Source: Arhodomonas aquaeolei DSM 8974
GTDB lineage: Bacteria; Pseudomonadota; Gammaproteobacteria; Nitrococcales; Nitrococcaceae
NCBI RefSeq assembly: GCF_000374645.1
Contig: NZ_KB894809.1
Coordinates: 76,783 to 140,782, forward strand
DNA: 64,000 nucleotides
Direction: 5' to 3'
Made by a program: the position numbers and the translations under genes. The first letter of the stretch is position 1; each line of letters begins with the position of its first letter. Below, in pieces: positions 35,657 to 44,398 of this stretch. The notes under the pieces were generated by a model that ran no database searches, was not told the origin of the DNA, and saw only the letters and a list, made by a program, of their open reading frames with translations.

Positions 35657-36922
35657 ATGGACTCGCCAATCGTCATCACCGGAATGGGCATCGTCAGTCC
35701 GCTCGGGTGCGGCGTCAAGCCGGTCTGGTCACGCCTGACGGCGGGCCGCTCGGGCATCGGGGCAATCGACCGGTTCGATCCCGGGGACCTGCCGGTGGGG
35801 ATCGCCGGGCTGGTGCCCGACGCTGGCGACGACGCCGAGGCGGGCTTCGATCCCGACCGCGTCGCCGACCGCAAGGAACGCCGCAAGCTCGACGTGTTCA
35901 CGCTCTATGCGCTCACGGCGGCGGACGAGGCACTGTCCCAGGCGGGGTGGTCCCCGCAGAGCGAGGCGGACCGCCAGGCCACCGCCACCGTGATCGCCAC
36001 CGGCATCGGCGGCTTCGGCACCATCACCCAGGCCCAGCAGACGCTGGACTCACGGGGTTACCGGCGCATCTCGCCGTTCACCGTGCCGGCCTTCCTGGCC
36101 AACCTCGCCGCCGGGAACCTCTCCATCCGGCACGGCTTCAAGGGCCCCATCGGCTGCCCGGTCACCGCCTGTGCGGCGGGCATTCAGGCGATCGGCGACG
36201 GCATGCGCCTGATCCGCAGCGGCGAGGCAGAGGTCGCCCTGGTCGGCGGCGCCGAGGCCTGCGTGGACCCCCTGTCACTGGCGGGTTTCAACGCCCTGAA
36301 GGCGCTGTCCACCAACAATGAGGCCCCCGGGAAGGCGTCCCGACCCTTCGACCGCGACCGCGACGGCTTCGTCATGGGCGAGGGCGCCGGGCTGATGGTG
36401 ATCGAGACGCTGGCGCACGCCGAGGCCCGCGGTGCCACGCCGCTGGCCGTAATCAGCGGCTACGGCACCAGCGCGGACGCCCACCACATCACCTCCGGCC
36501 CGGACGACGGCGCCGGCGCCGCGGCCGCCGTGCAGGCCGCCCTGCGCACCGCCGGCCTGACGCCGGCCGACATCGGCCACATCAACGCCCACGCCACCTC
36601 CACGCCGGTGGGCGACCGGGCCGAGATCGCCACGCTGAGACGGGTGTTCGGCGAGCGCCTGCCGGCGATCCCCGTGTCCGCGACCAAGTCGGCCACGGGC
36701 CACCTGCTCGGCGCCGCCGGCGGCGTGGAGGGCATCTTCTCCACCCTGGCGGTGACCGAGGGGATGCTGCCGCCCACGCTGAACATGGACAATGCGGACG
36801 AGTCCATGGCGGACCTCGACTTCGTGGCCAACAGCGCCCGGCCGCAGGCGACGCAGCATGCGCTGTGCAACGGCTTCGGCTTCGGCGGGGTAAATGCGGC
36901 ACTGATCGTCAGCCGGGTCTGA
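35657..36922 (+). CDS. fabF: FabF-type beta-ketoacyl-ACP synthase II
   Basis: A 421-residue condensing enzyme that extends acyl chains by decarboxylative condensation with malonyl-ACP. The catalytic triad is complete: Cys172 in PVTACAAG, His312 in INAHATSTPVGD and His349 in KSATGHLLGAAGG, with the C-terminal NGFGFGGVNAAL loop. The ATG at 35657 begins directly at the conserved IVITGMGIVSPLG. It is not beside acpP or other fab genes, so it may be a second, specialized copy rather than the housekeeping enzyme. The divergent TetR gene probably controls it. Confidence 0.9.
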   Translation: MDSPIVITGMGIVSPLGCGVKPVWSRLTAGRSGIGAIDRFDPGDLPVGIAGLVPDAGDDAEAGFDPDRVADRKERRKLDVFTLYALTAADEALSQAGWSPQSEADRQATATVIATGIGGFGTITQAQQTLDSRGYRRISPFTVPAFLANLAAGNLSIRHGFKGPIGCPVTACAAGIQAIGDGMRLIRSGEAEVALVGGAEACVDPLSLAGFNALKALSTNNEAPGKASRPFDRDRDGFVMGEGAGLMVIETLAHAEARGATPLAVISGYGTSADAHHITSGPDDGAGAAAAVQAALRTAGLTPADIGHINAHATSTPVGDRAEIATLRRVFGERLPAIPVSATKSATGHLLGAAGGVEGIFSTLAVTEGMLPPTLNMDNADESMADLDFVANSARPQATQHALCNGFGFGGVNAALIVSRV

Positions 36923-36940
36923 CAGCCCCGTCAGCCGGCC

Positions 36941-36959
36941 GGCACCGCGCTCCGGTGCC
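36941..36959. terminator. Hairpins after fabF
   Basis: GGCACCG (36941-36947) pairs with CGGTGCC (36953-36959), and a second GC palindrome with CGCCCGCGGGCG follows at about 36971. They lie between the convergent ends of fabF and the SMP-30 gene and could stop both transcripts. There is no U-tract. Confidence 0.45.
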
Positions 36960-37002
36960 GTGGGCCCGGGCCGCCCGCGGGCGACCCGGGCGGTCAACGG
37001 AC

Positions 37003-37881
37003 TCAGGCGCCGAAACGCGGCTCCGGAAGCCCGTGCACACCGAGGCCGGTAATGGCGAACAGGCTGCCGCGCCGCACCCCGTCGCCGGGGAAACGCGGCA
37101 GCGGCGGCTTGGCCATGGAGGTGGCGAACAGCGTGTCCAGGTTCGGGCCGCCGAACATCACGCTGGTGACCTTCTTCACCGGCATCTCGATGACCCGGTC
37201 CACCTCCCCGTCCGGGGTATAGCGGATGATCTTGCCGTCGTAGACCAGCGCGTTCCACAGGTAGCCCTCCGCGTCCACGGTGGAGCCATCCGCGGCACCG
37301 CCGCCGGAACCGTCGGGCCGGCAGAAGGTCCGCCGGTTGGAGATCGACCCCGTGGCCTGGTCGTAGTCGTAGGCCCAGATCTCGCCGGTCCAGGTGTCGG
37401 CGAAATAGAAGGTATCGCCGTCCGGGCTCCAGCACGGACCGTTGGAGACGATGATGTCCTTCTCCAGCGTGTGCACGCTGAAGTCCGGGTCCACCCGGTA
37501 GAGTGCGCCGTTCGGCCCCTCCTCCATCGTGTCCATGGAGCCGCACAGGAAGCGCCCGTGCCGGTCGACCTTGCCGTCATTCAGCCGGTTGGCCGGGCGG
37601 TCCGGCTCCGGGTCGTGGAACGGGATGACCTCGCCGCTGGCGAAGTCCAGGGTGTGGAAGCCACTGGCCAGGGCCACGACCGCGCCCTCGCCGTCCCGGC
37701 GCAGCGCCATCGAGCCGATCTTGTCGGGCAGATCCCAGCAGCGCACCTCGCTGCCCTGCGCCGTGGCGCGAAACACGCGCCCGTCCATGCTGTCGACCCA
37801 GTACAGCCGCTCCTGCTCCGGGTCCCACACCGGGCCTTCGCCCAGGGTCGTCTTCACGTCCACCACCACATCGATACGCAT
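37003..37881 (-). CDS. SMP-30/gluconolactonase family lactonase
   Basis: A 292-residue six-bladed beta-propeller lactonase of the SMP-30/gluconolactonase/LRE family. The metal ligands are recognizable: Glu15 in TLGEGPVWD, Asn in RLNDGKVDRHGRF, Asn in VSNGPCWSPDG and Asp in DGSTVDAEGYLWNA. It hydrolyses sugar or other lactones to the free acid using a divalent metal. It is the last gene of the catabolic unit, 78 bases after the BKACE gene, where it would open the lactone made by the SDR dehydrogenase. There is no signal peptide. Confidence 0.92.
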   Translation of the reverse strand: MRIDVVVDVKTTLGEGPVWDPEQERLYWVDSMDGRVFRATAQGSEVRCWDLPDKIGSMALRRDGEGAVVALASGFHTLDFASGEVIPFHDPEPDRPANRLNDGKVDRHGRFLCGSMDTMEEGPNGALYRVDPDFSVHTLEKDIIVSNGPCWSPDGDTFYFADTWTGEIWAYDYDQATGSISNRRTFCRPDGSGGGAADGSTVDAEGYLWNALVYDGKIIRYTPDGEVDRVIEMPVKKVTSVMFGGPNLDTLFATSMAKPPLPRFPGDGVRRGSLFAITGLGVHGLPEPRFGA

Positions 37882-37959
37882 ACCGTCTCTCCTCCTCGAT
37901 AATCCGTCGTTACCGCCGCCGTCCGGGCCCCGGACGGCGGCCGGGCCGCGCCACCGGGC

Positions 37960-38892
37960 CTAGAAGCCCACCGCGTCGGGCCCCTTGAGCTGGAGCATCT
38001 CCCGCGCCTCGGCCGGCGTGGCGACCTCCAGCGACAGGCCCTCGATGATCTCGCGGACCTTGCGCACCTGCGCGGCGTTGCTCTCGGCGAGCCGTCCGGG
38101 GCCGATCCACAGGGAGTCCTCCAGGCCCACGCGGACGTTGCCGCCCATGGCCAGGGCCATGGAGGCCACCCGCATCTGGTTGCTGCCCGCCCCCAGCACG
38201 GACCACTGGTAGCCCTCGCCGAGCAGGCGGTTGGCCGTGCGGCGCATGTGGTTGACGTCCTCCGGGTGGGCGCCGATGCCGCCCAGCAGCCCGAAGACGC
38301 TCTGCACGAACATCGGCGACTCCACCAGGCCGCGCTGGCGGAAGTGGTTGAGGTTGTAGAGGTGGCCGATGTCGTAGCACTCGAACTCGAAGCGCGTGCG
38401 GTTGGCCCGACAGCTCGAGAGGGTCTTCTCGATGTCCGAGAAGGTGTTCTTGAACACCAGGTCGCGGCTGTTCTCCAGGTGCTCGCGCTCCCACTGGTGG
38501 CGGAACTCGCTGTGCCGGTCGAGCATCGGGAAGAGCCCGAAGTTGATCGAGCCCATGTTGAGCGAGGCCACCTCGGGCTTGAGCTCCACTGCCGGGCGCA
38601 GGCGCTCCTCCACCGTCATGTGCGGGCTGCCGCCGGTGGTGAGGTTGATCACCGCGTCGGTGGAGCGCTTGATCCGGGGCAGAAAGCGCCCGAACATCTC
38701 CGGGTCCTGGGTGGGCCGCCCGGTTTCCGGGTCCCGGGCATGGAGATGGAGCACCGTGGCCCCGGCCTCCGCAGCGGCGATCCCCGCCTCGGCGATCTCC
38801 TCCGGCGTCACCGGCAGGTACGGCGACATGGAGGGCGTGTGGATCGCCCCGGTCACCGCACAGGTGATGATCACTTTTCTCGACTGTGCCAT
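37960..38892 (-). CDS. BKACE-family beta-keto acid cleavage enzyme
   Basis: A 310-residue TIM-barrel enzyme of the 3-keto-5-aminohexanoate cleavage (Kce/BKACE, DUF849) family. The zinc ligands lie in HLHARD (His49 and His51), with the family's TGGSP loop, the NMGSINFG strand and the GLED motif with its metal-binding Glu. Members cleave a beta-keto acid with acetyl-CoA, yielding acetoacetate (or an analogue) and a new acyl-CoA; substrate range across the family is wide. Its ATG overlaps the stop of the 3-hydroxyacid dehydrogenase gene as TAATG, which links it to the 3-keto product of that enzyme. Confidence 0.92.
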   Translation of the reverse strand: MAQSRKVIITCAVTGAIHTPSMSPYLPVTPEEIAEAGIAAAEAGATVLHLHARDPETGRPTQDPEMFGRFLPRIKRSTDAVINLTTGGSPHMTVEERLRPAVELKPEVASLNMGSINFGLFPMLDRHSEFRHQWEREHLENSRDLVFKNTFSDIEKTLSSCRANRTRFEFECYDIGHLYNLNHFRQRGLVESPMFVQSVFGLLGGIGAHPEDVNHMRRTANRLLGEGYQWSVLGAGSNQMRVASMALAMGGNVRVGLEDSLWIGPGRLAESNAAQVRKVREIIEGLSLEVATPAEAREMLQLKGPDAVGF

Positions 38893-39851
38893 TACGTTCT
38901 CTCCTCGTTGTCCTGTGTCTCCTGCATCCGGCGCTGATGGACGGTGAGCGCCATCAGCCGCCGGTCCCGCCACTGCTGGCGGGCGTTGAGCGCGTCCGCG
39001 GGCAGCGACTCGCGGCGCTCGCGTTCCAGCCGGGCGATCGCGGCCTCGCCCCAGTCCGGCGGCTCTGCGGCATCGGCATCGATGCGCTGGTACAGCGGCC
39101 CGTAGCGGCGGGCATAGTCGGCGATTCCGCCGGGGGCGTTGAGGTCGATGGTCTCGAACGGCCCCATGAACGACCATCGCGTGCCCAGACCGTGCTTCAT
39201 GGTCCGGTCCAGGTCCGCCATGCTCACGTGTCCCGCCTGCACCAGGCGCAGCGCCTCGTTCAGCACCGCGCCCTGGAGGCGGTTGAGGATGAAGCCCTCG
39301 ACCTCGCCGTGGACGGTGATCGGCACCTGCCCCGCCTCGTCGAGCAGCGCACGGGCCGCCCCCACCACCGCGGGGTCGGTCTCGGGACCCGGGGCCAGCT
39401 CCACCAGCGGGATCAGGTACGGCGGGTTGACCGGATGCGCCACCAGGCAACGCTGCGGCCGGGACAGGCCGTCGACGATCCGGGAGGCGACGATCCCGGA
39501 CGTGGAACTCGCGAGGATGGTCTCCGGCGCGGCGAGGCGGTCGAGCTCGGCGAACAGCGCGCGCTTGTCCGCCTCCCGCTCCGGACCGCACTCCTGGACG
39601 TAGACGGCACCGGCCACGGCGGCGGCCAGGTCCGGCTCGCCGCGGATACGCCCGAGAACGGCCGCCGGGTCCTCGACGATCAGTCCGGCGTCCGCGAGGT
39701 CCGCGAGGGCGTCGTCGATGGCGGTGCGGGCCGTGGCCAGCGCGTCCGCGGAGACATCGTTCAGGGCGACGTCGAACCCGGCGCGGGCGAACACGATCGC
39801 CCACGCCCGGCCGATGAGCCCCGCCCCGATAACGGCAACGGATCGTGTCAC
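38892..39851 (-). CDS. 3-hydroxyacid dehydrogenase (HAD/lambda-crystallin type)
   Basis: A 319-residue NAD-dependent dehydrogenase of the 3-hydroxyacyl-CoA dehydrogenase superfamily, in the branch that includes L-gulonate 3-dehydrogenase (lambda-crystallin) and L-carnitine dehydrogenase. The Rossmann motif is VIGAGLIGRAWA (residues 7-18), the catalytic His is in VAHPVNPPYLIPLVEL, and Glu and Asn follow in EVEGFILNRLQ. It would oxidize a free 3-hydroxy acid to a 3-keto acid. It starts 9 bases after the SDR gene and overlaps the BKACE gene by one base. Confidence 0.88.
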   Translation of the reverse strand: MTRSVAVIGAGLIGRAWAIVFARAGFDVALNDVSADALATARTAIDDALADLADAGLIVEDPAAVLGRIRGEPDLAAAVAGAVYVQECGPEREADKRALFAELDRLAAPETILASSTSGIVASRIVDGLSRPQRCLVAHPVNPPYLIPLVELAPGPETDPAVVGAARALLDEAGQVPITVHGEVEGFILNRLQGAVLNEALRLVQAGHVSMADLDRTMKHGLGTRWSFMGPFETIDLNAPGGIADYARRYGPLYQRIDADAAEPPDWGEAAIARLERERRESLPADALNARQQWRDRRLMALTVHQRRMQETQDNEERT

Positions 39852-39860
39852 GGCGGCCTC

Positions 39861-40646
39861 CTAAAGGGTTTCCACGTTGCCGCAGACGCTCAGCGCCTGC
39901 CCGGAGATGTTCCGGCCCGCCGGGGCGCAGAGGAAGACGACCATGTGCGCGACGTCCTGCGGCTCGACCATGCGGCGCAGGGAGATCCTGGCGAGGTACT
40001 CCGCCTCCATCTCCTCGTAGGACACCCCCACCGCCTCGGCCCGTGCCGAAATCACCCGCTCCATGCGCGGGCCGCGGACGATGCCGGGGAGGATGGCGTT
40101 GACGCGCACCCCGTCCGGCCCGAGCTCCTTCGCCAGACTCTGGGTGAAGCCGACGATGGCCCACTTGGTCGCCGAGTACGGCGTGCGGTAGGCATAGCCG
40201 AGCCGTCCGGCCACCGAGGCCATGTTCACCAGCACCCCCCCGGACTCGCGCAGCATCGGCGCGGCATGGTGAGCGCAGTAGAACTGGCCGTTGAGGTTGA
40301 TATCCACGGTCCGGCGCCAGCTCTCCGGGTCGATCTCGTCGACACCACCGGTATCGCCGGCAATGCCGGCGTTGTTCACCAGCACGTCCAGGCCGCCCCA
40401 CGCCTCGCGCACGGCACCGACCAGGGCCTGCACGTCCTCGTCGCGGGCGACGTCCGCCCGGGTGGCGCGGGCCTCGGGGTGGGCGGCGGTGAACTCGGCG
40501 AGCGCCTCGTCGGAGACGTCGCAGACCCACACCCGGGCGCCCCGGTCGATGAGCTCGTCGGCGACGACCCGCCCGATCCCGGCGGCCCCCGCCGTGACCA
40601 GCACGCGCAGGCCGGACGGCGGGGTGAATGCTGCGGATGCCTCCAT
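39861..40646 (-). CDS. SDR-family dehydrogenase
   Basis: A 261-residue classical short-chain dehydrogenase/reductase. The cofactor motif is TAGAAGIG (residues 18-25), followed by DVLVNNAGIAG, the catalytic Ser in NMASVAGRLG and Tyr-Lys in YSATKWAI. An acidic residue after the second strand (VCDVSDE) favours NAD. Relatives in similar clusters oxidize aldoses to lactones (L-fucose or related sugar dehydrogenases). The start has GGAGGAGAAGGA upstream. It lies between the permease and the 3-hydroxyacid dehydrogenase genes and is probably the first enzymatic step. Confidence 0.9.
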   Translation of the reverse strand: MEASAAFTPPSGLRVLVTAGAAGIGRVVADELIDRGARVWVCDVSDEALAEFTAAHPEARATRADVARDEDVQALVGAVREAWGGLDVLVNNAGIAGDTGGVDEIDPESWRRTVDINLNGQFYCAHHAAPMLRESGGVLVNMASVAGRLGYAYRTPYSATKWAIVGFTQSLAKELGPDGVRVNAILPGIVRGPRMERVISARAEAVGVSYEEMEAEYLARISLRRMVEPQDVAHMVVFLCAPAGRNISGQALSVCGNVETL

Positions 40647-40693
40647 TCCTTCTCCTCCTCGATAGATGTCGTTGACCGGCCCCACGCCGCCCG

Positions 40694-42775
40694 TCACTGG
40701 CTGCGCTCGCGCAGCGCGACGATGGCGGCGAGCACGACGAGGCCGTAGATGATGCTCTTCACCGAATCCGAGAGCGTGGTGCCCGCGAGCAGGGTGCTGA
40801 GCGCGGTCAGCGCCAGCGCGCCGCCGAGAATGCCCGGGTAGTGCCCGCGCCCGCCGGTGATGAGCGTGCCGCCGACCACCACCACGGCGATGGACGAGAG
40901 CAGGTACGGATCACCCATGCCGTTGAACGCCTGGCCGTTGAAGCCGGTGAGCAGGATGCCGGTGAGTGCGGCGCAGAAGCCGCTGATGACATAGGCGCTG
41001 ACCAGCGTCCGCCCCACCGACACCCCGGACAGCCGGGCCACGCCCTGGCTGTTGCCGACGGCGTAGATCTGGCGGCCGAATGTGGTGCGGGTGAGCACCA
41101 GCGTCGCCACCACCACGAAGGCGATGAGGAACCACACCACCGGGGTCAGGGCGAGGAACTCGCCGGTCATGAACCACTGCAGCGACGGCGCGGTCCAGCC
41201 CTGGGGCGCACCGCCGGTGAGCACCAGCGCGAAGCCCTGGAGCATGCCGTTCATGCCCAGCGTCACCACGATGGGCGAGATGCCGAGCACCGCCACGCCC
41301 AGACCGTTGAGCAGCCCGGCGGCGCAGCCGAACACCAGCACCAGCGGCACCGCCCATACGGCGGCGGGATCGGAGCCGTGCACCAGGTGAGTGAGCAGGA
41401 TCCCGCTGGCGGCGATGTTCCACGGCAGCGACAGGTCCAGGCCGCCGGTGAGGATGACCACGCCCTGGCCGAACCCGAGGAACGCCAGGAACGCCGTGAG
41501 CACCAGCAGCGAGTCGACATAGCCGAACACCCCGCCGCCCTGCTGGAACATCACGCCGGTGATGATCATCACCACCACGAACAGCAGGTACGCCGGGATC
41601 GCGAAACGGATCTGCTCGCCGTGGCGCGACCACAGCCGGGAGAGATCCAGGGAGGCACCGCCCCCCGCCGCGCCGCCGCCCGCGGGCGCCTGGAAGGCGG
41701 TCATGCCGCCCCGGGGCGGGCGCGTGCCGCGCAGGTGGCTGCGCACCTGCTGGACGGCGAAGCGGAGGTTCTCCATCGCCAGCGAGTCGCGGGAGATGGT
41801 GGTCGCCAGCACTGCGAGCAGCAGGATCGCCGCCTCCGCCACCGTCGTGTAGTACGGCGAGACGTTGAGCACCAGCAGCACGTTGGCGGTCATCTGGATG
41901 ACGTAGGCGCCGAGTACGCTGCCCACCGCCCCACCGCGGCCGCCGCCGAGGACGGTGCCGCCGAGCACCACCGCGGCGAAGAGCTGCAGCAGCATGGGAT
42001 CGCCGATGTGCGGGTCGCCGGAGCCGGTCTGCGCGGTGATGAACACGCCCGCGGCGGCATAGAACATGCCGGCGAACACGAAGGTCCAGAACCGCGTCCA
42101 GCGCTGGTCCACGCCGGTGGCCGTGGCCGCGGCCGGGTCGCTGCCCACCGCATAGATCGCCATGCCCAGGCGGGAGTGCCGGAGCAGCCCCCAGGCGGCT
42201 ACCGCGATGGCGATGATCACCACCGGCATGGGCAGCACGCCGGTGATCGCGTCCCCGCTCAGCAGCATGCTGAAGCCGCTGGGCACCGCGCCGCCCGGCT
42301 GGCTCATCACCAGCAGGGTGACGCCCTGGACGATGAACATCGTCGCCAGCGTCACCACGATGGCCGGCAGCCGCAGGAAGCCCACGAAGAAGCCGTTGAC
42401 CGCCCCCACGACGCCGCCGATGCCCAGCGCGAGCACGATGAACAGCGCCGCCCCGGCAGGGTCGGCGGGCATCGACGAGGCGAGGAAAACGTTGGTCAGC
42501 GAGACCACGGCCGCCGCCGACAGGTCGAACCCGCCGGAGAGGATGACCAGGGTCTCGCCGATGGCCGCGATCGCCAGCGGCGCGCCGCCCGCGGACAGGA
42601 AGCTGAAATCGAAGTAGCTCAGCCCGCCCTGGGCGAGGGTCTGCAGCAGCGCGACCATCGCGACGAAGGCGCCGAGGGCGATCAGCAGGCCCCGGTGGCG
42701 GGACCAGCGGATCGGTGGGAGCGCCGCGCCGGGCCGCTCAGGCGAATGCTGCGCCGTCGTGTGTGCGTGAGCCAT
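40694..42775 (-). CDS. Fused double sugar ABC permease (RbsC type)
   Basis: A 693-residue inner-membrane permease made of two BPD_transp_2 (RbsC-type) permease domains in one chain. Each half has the same landmarks: GETLVILSGGFDLS and VVLGGTVLGGGRGG in the first, GQGVVILTGGLDLS and VVVGGTLITGGRG in the second. They are joined by a Gly/Ala-rich linker near residues 345-380. Usual members are about 330 residues and work as dimers; here the dimer is built in. The start overlaps the ATPase gene by 38 bases. Confidence 0.92.
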   Translation of the reverse strand: MAHAHTTAQHSPERPGAALPPIRWSRHRGLLIALGAFVAMVALLQTLAQGGLSYFDFSFLSAGGAPLAIAAIGETLVILSGGFDLSAAAVVSLTNVFLASSMPADPAGAALFIVLALGIGGVVGAVNGFFVGFLRLPAIVVTLATMFIVQGVTLLVMSQPGGAVPSGFSMLLSGDAITGVLPMPVVIIAIAVAAWGLLRHSRLGMAIYAVGSDPAAATATGVDQRWTRFWTFVFAGMFYAAAGVFITAQTGSGDPHIGDPMLLQLFAAVVLGGTVLGGGRGGAVGSVLGAYVIQMTANVLLVLNVSPYYTTVAEAAILLLAVLATTISRDSLAMENLRFAVQQVRSHLRGTRPPRGGMTAFQAPAGGGAAGGGASLDLSRLWSRHGEQIRFAIPAYLLFVVVMIITGVMFQQGGGVFGYVDSLLVLTAFLAFLGFGQGVVILTGGLDLSLPWNIAASGILLTHLVHGSDPAAVWAVPLVLVFGCAAGLLNGLGVAVLGISPIVVTLGMNGMLQGFALVLTGGAPQGWTAPSLQWFMTGEFLALTPVVWFLIAFVVVATLVLTRTTFGRQIYAVGNSQGVARLSGVSVGRTLVSAYVISGFCAALTGILLTGFNGQAFNGMGDPYLLSSIAVVVVGGTLITGGRGHYPGILGGALALTALSTLLAGTTLSDSVKSIIYGLVVLAAIVALRERSQ

Positions 42776-44321
42776 TGTCCTCTCCGGAAGTGTTCTGCCC
42801 GTCCTCGCTGAAGTACCCCAGCTCGGCCTCGAGCAGTGCCTGTTCGGTGATCTCCTCGCCGACGAGCTCGCGCACCACCCGACCGCGGTAGAGCACGATC
42901 ACGCGGTGGGCGACATTGACGAGCTCGGCGGTGTCGGTGGAGTGGAAAAGCACCCCGCCGCCCGCGGCGGCGAACTCGTGCATGAGCTCGAAGATCTCGA
43001 GCTTGGTGCCGACGTCGATGCCCCGGGTGGGATCGAACATGAGCATCACCCGCGAGTCGGTGAGCAGCCATTTGGCCAGCACGATCTTCTGCTGGTTGCC
43101 GCCGCTGAAGGCGCTGCAGCGGGTGTGCAGCGCGCGCGGGTCGACGTTGACCCGCTCGAGCACGCGCCGGACGGCGGCCGTCTCGGTGCGCTTGTCGAGC
43201 CAGCCGAAGCGCGCGAAACGCTCCAGCAGCGGCAGCGAGACATTGGCAGTGCCCGTCATCGGCAGCAGCAGGCCCTCGGTCTTGCGGTCCTCGGGCAGGT
43301 AGCTGATACCCACGCGGGAGCGGATGGCGTCCCGGGGCGAGGCGAGCTCCACCTCACGGCCCTCGATGCGGATCGCGCCCTCGTCCACGTGCTCCATGCC
43401 GAACAGCGCGCGGTAGAGCGGCACCTGGCCCATGCCCTGGAGCGCGGCGACGCCGACCACCTCGCCGGCGTGCACATCCACGCTGGCCCGGCTCAGGCGG
43501 GAGTCCACGGACAGCCCGTCCACGGAGATCAGCGCCGGTGCGTCCCCGCGTGCCGGCGGCTCGCTGCGCGGCGGGAAGGACTGCTCCATGGAGCGGCCGA
43601 GCATGAGCTCGACGATGGCGTTGTCGTCGTAGTCCGCCACCGCGCCGGCACCGACACAGCGCCCGTCGCGGAACACGGACAGGGATTCGCAGAAGCTGCG
43701 GACCTCCTGCATGCGGTGGGTGATGAAGATCATCGTCACGCCGTCGTCGGCGAGCATGCGCACGATGCGCTCCAGCCACTCGACGTTGCTGCCGGTCAGC
43801 GCCGAGGTGGGCTCGTCGAGGAGCAGGATGCGCGGGTCGCGGAGCACGGCCTTGGCGATCTCGAGCTTCTGCCGCGTGGGCAGGTCTAGGTCGCGCACCT
43901 CGGCACGGGGGTCGACGTCGTCCAGCGAGAGCCGGGCGAGCTCGCCCTCGACACGCCGGCGCGCCTGGCGCGAACGCAGCAGTCCGAGCCGGTTCGCCGG
44001 TGCGTAGGGCAGGTGCAGATTCTGGGTGACGGTGAGATCGGGTACCAGGGTCAGCTCCTGGAACGCGGTCTGGATACCGTTGCGGTGGGCTTCGCGCGGC
44101 GAACGCAGCGTCACCGGCTCGCCGAAGACGCGCACGCTGCCGGCGTCCGGCGTGACCAGGCCGCTGAGCACCTTCACCGTGGTGGACTTGCCGGCGCCGT
44201 TCTCCCCGAGCAGGGCGTGCACGTGCCCGTGGCGGACGGCGAGCGAGGCCTCGTCCAGGGCGACGGTGGGCCCGTAGCGTTTCGTCACCCCGTCGATTTC
44301 TACTGCCAGCTGGGTGGCCAT
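42738..44321 (-). CDS. Sugar ABC transporter ATPase, two domains (RbsA type)
   Basis: A 527-residue cytoplasmic ATPase with two nucleotide-binding domains, as in RbsA, XylG and MglA. The first has Walker A GENGAGKST (39-47) and Walker B ILLLDEPTSAL with a modified signature. The second has a degenerate Walker A region (ALQGMGQVPLYRALFG) but an intact signature, SGGNQQK, as is usual for the family. It drives import through the fused permease. It lies 77 bases downstream of the binding-protein gene and overlaps the permease gene. Confidence 0.93.
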   Translation of the reverse strand: MATQLAVEIDGVTKRYGPTVALDEASLAVRHGHVHALLGENGAGKSTTVKVLSGLVTPDAGSVRVFGEPVTLRSPREAHRNGIQTAFQELTLVPDLTVTQNLHLPYAPANRLGLLRSRQARRRVEGELARLSLDDVDPRAEVRDLDLPTRQKLEIAKAVLRDPRILLLDEPTSALTGSNVEWLERIVRMLADDGVTMIFITHRMQEVRSFCESLSVFRDGRCVGAGAVADYDDNAIVELMLGRSMEQSFPPRSEPPARGDAPALISVDGLSVDSRLSRASVDVHAGEVVGVAALQGMGQVPLYRALFGMEHVDEGAIRIEGREVELASPRDAIRSRVGISYLPEDRKTEGLLLPMTGTANVSLPLLERFARFGWLDKRTETAAVRRVLERVNVDPRALHTRCSAFSGGNQQKIVLAKWLLTDSRVMLMFDPTRGIDVGTKLEIFELMHEFAAAGGGVLFHSTDTAELVNVAHRVIVLYRGRVVRELVGEEITEQALLEAELGYFSEDGQNTSGEDNGSRTHDGAAFA

Positions 44322-44398
44322 GGGCGGGAACCTCGTGAGTCGAAATGGGCGGCGACCACGGGCGGAGGCGCAACGGCCCCCGCCCGCGGGCCTCGGGC

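Noticed and set aside
40841..42811. 656-residue plus-strand frame
   Set aside because: Antisense shadow of the fused permease gene; composition is His/Glu/Arg-rich and without domains.
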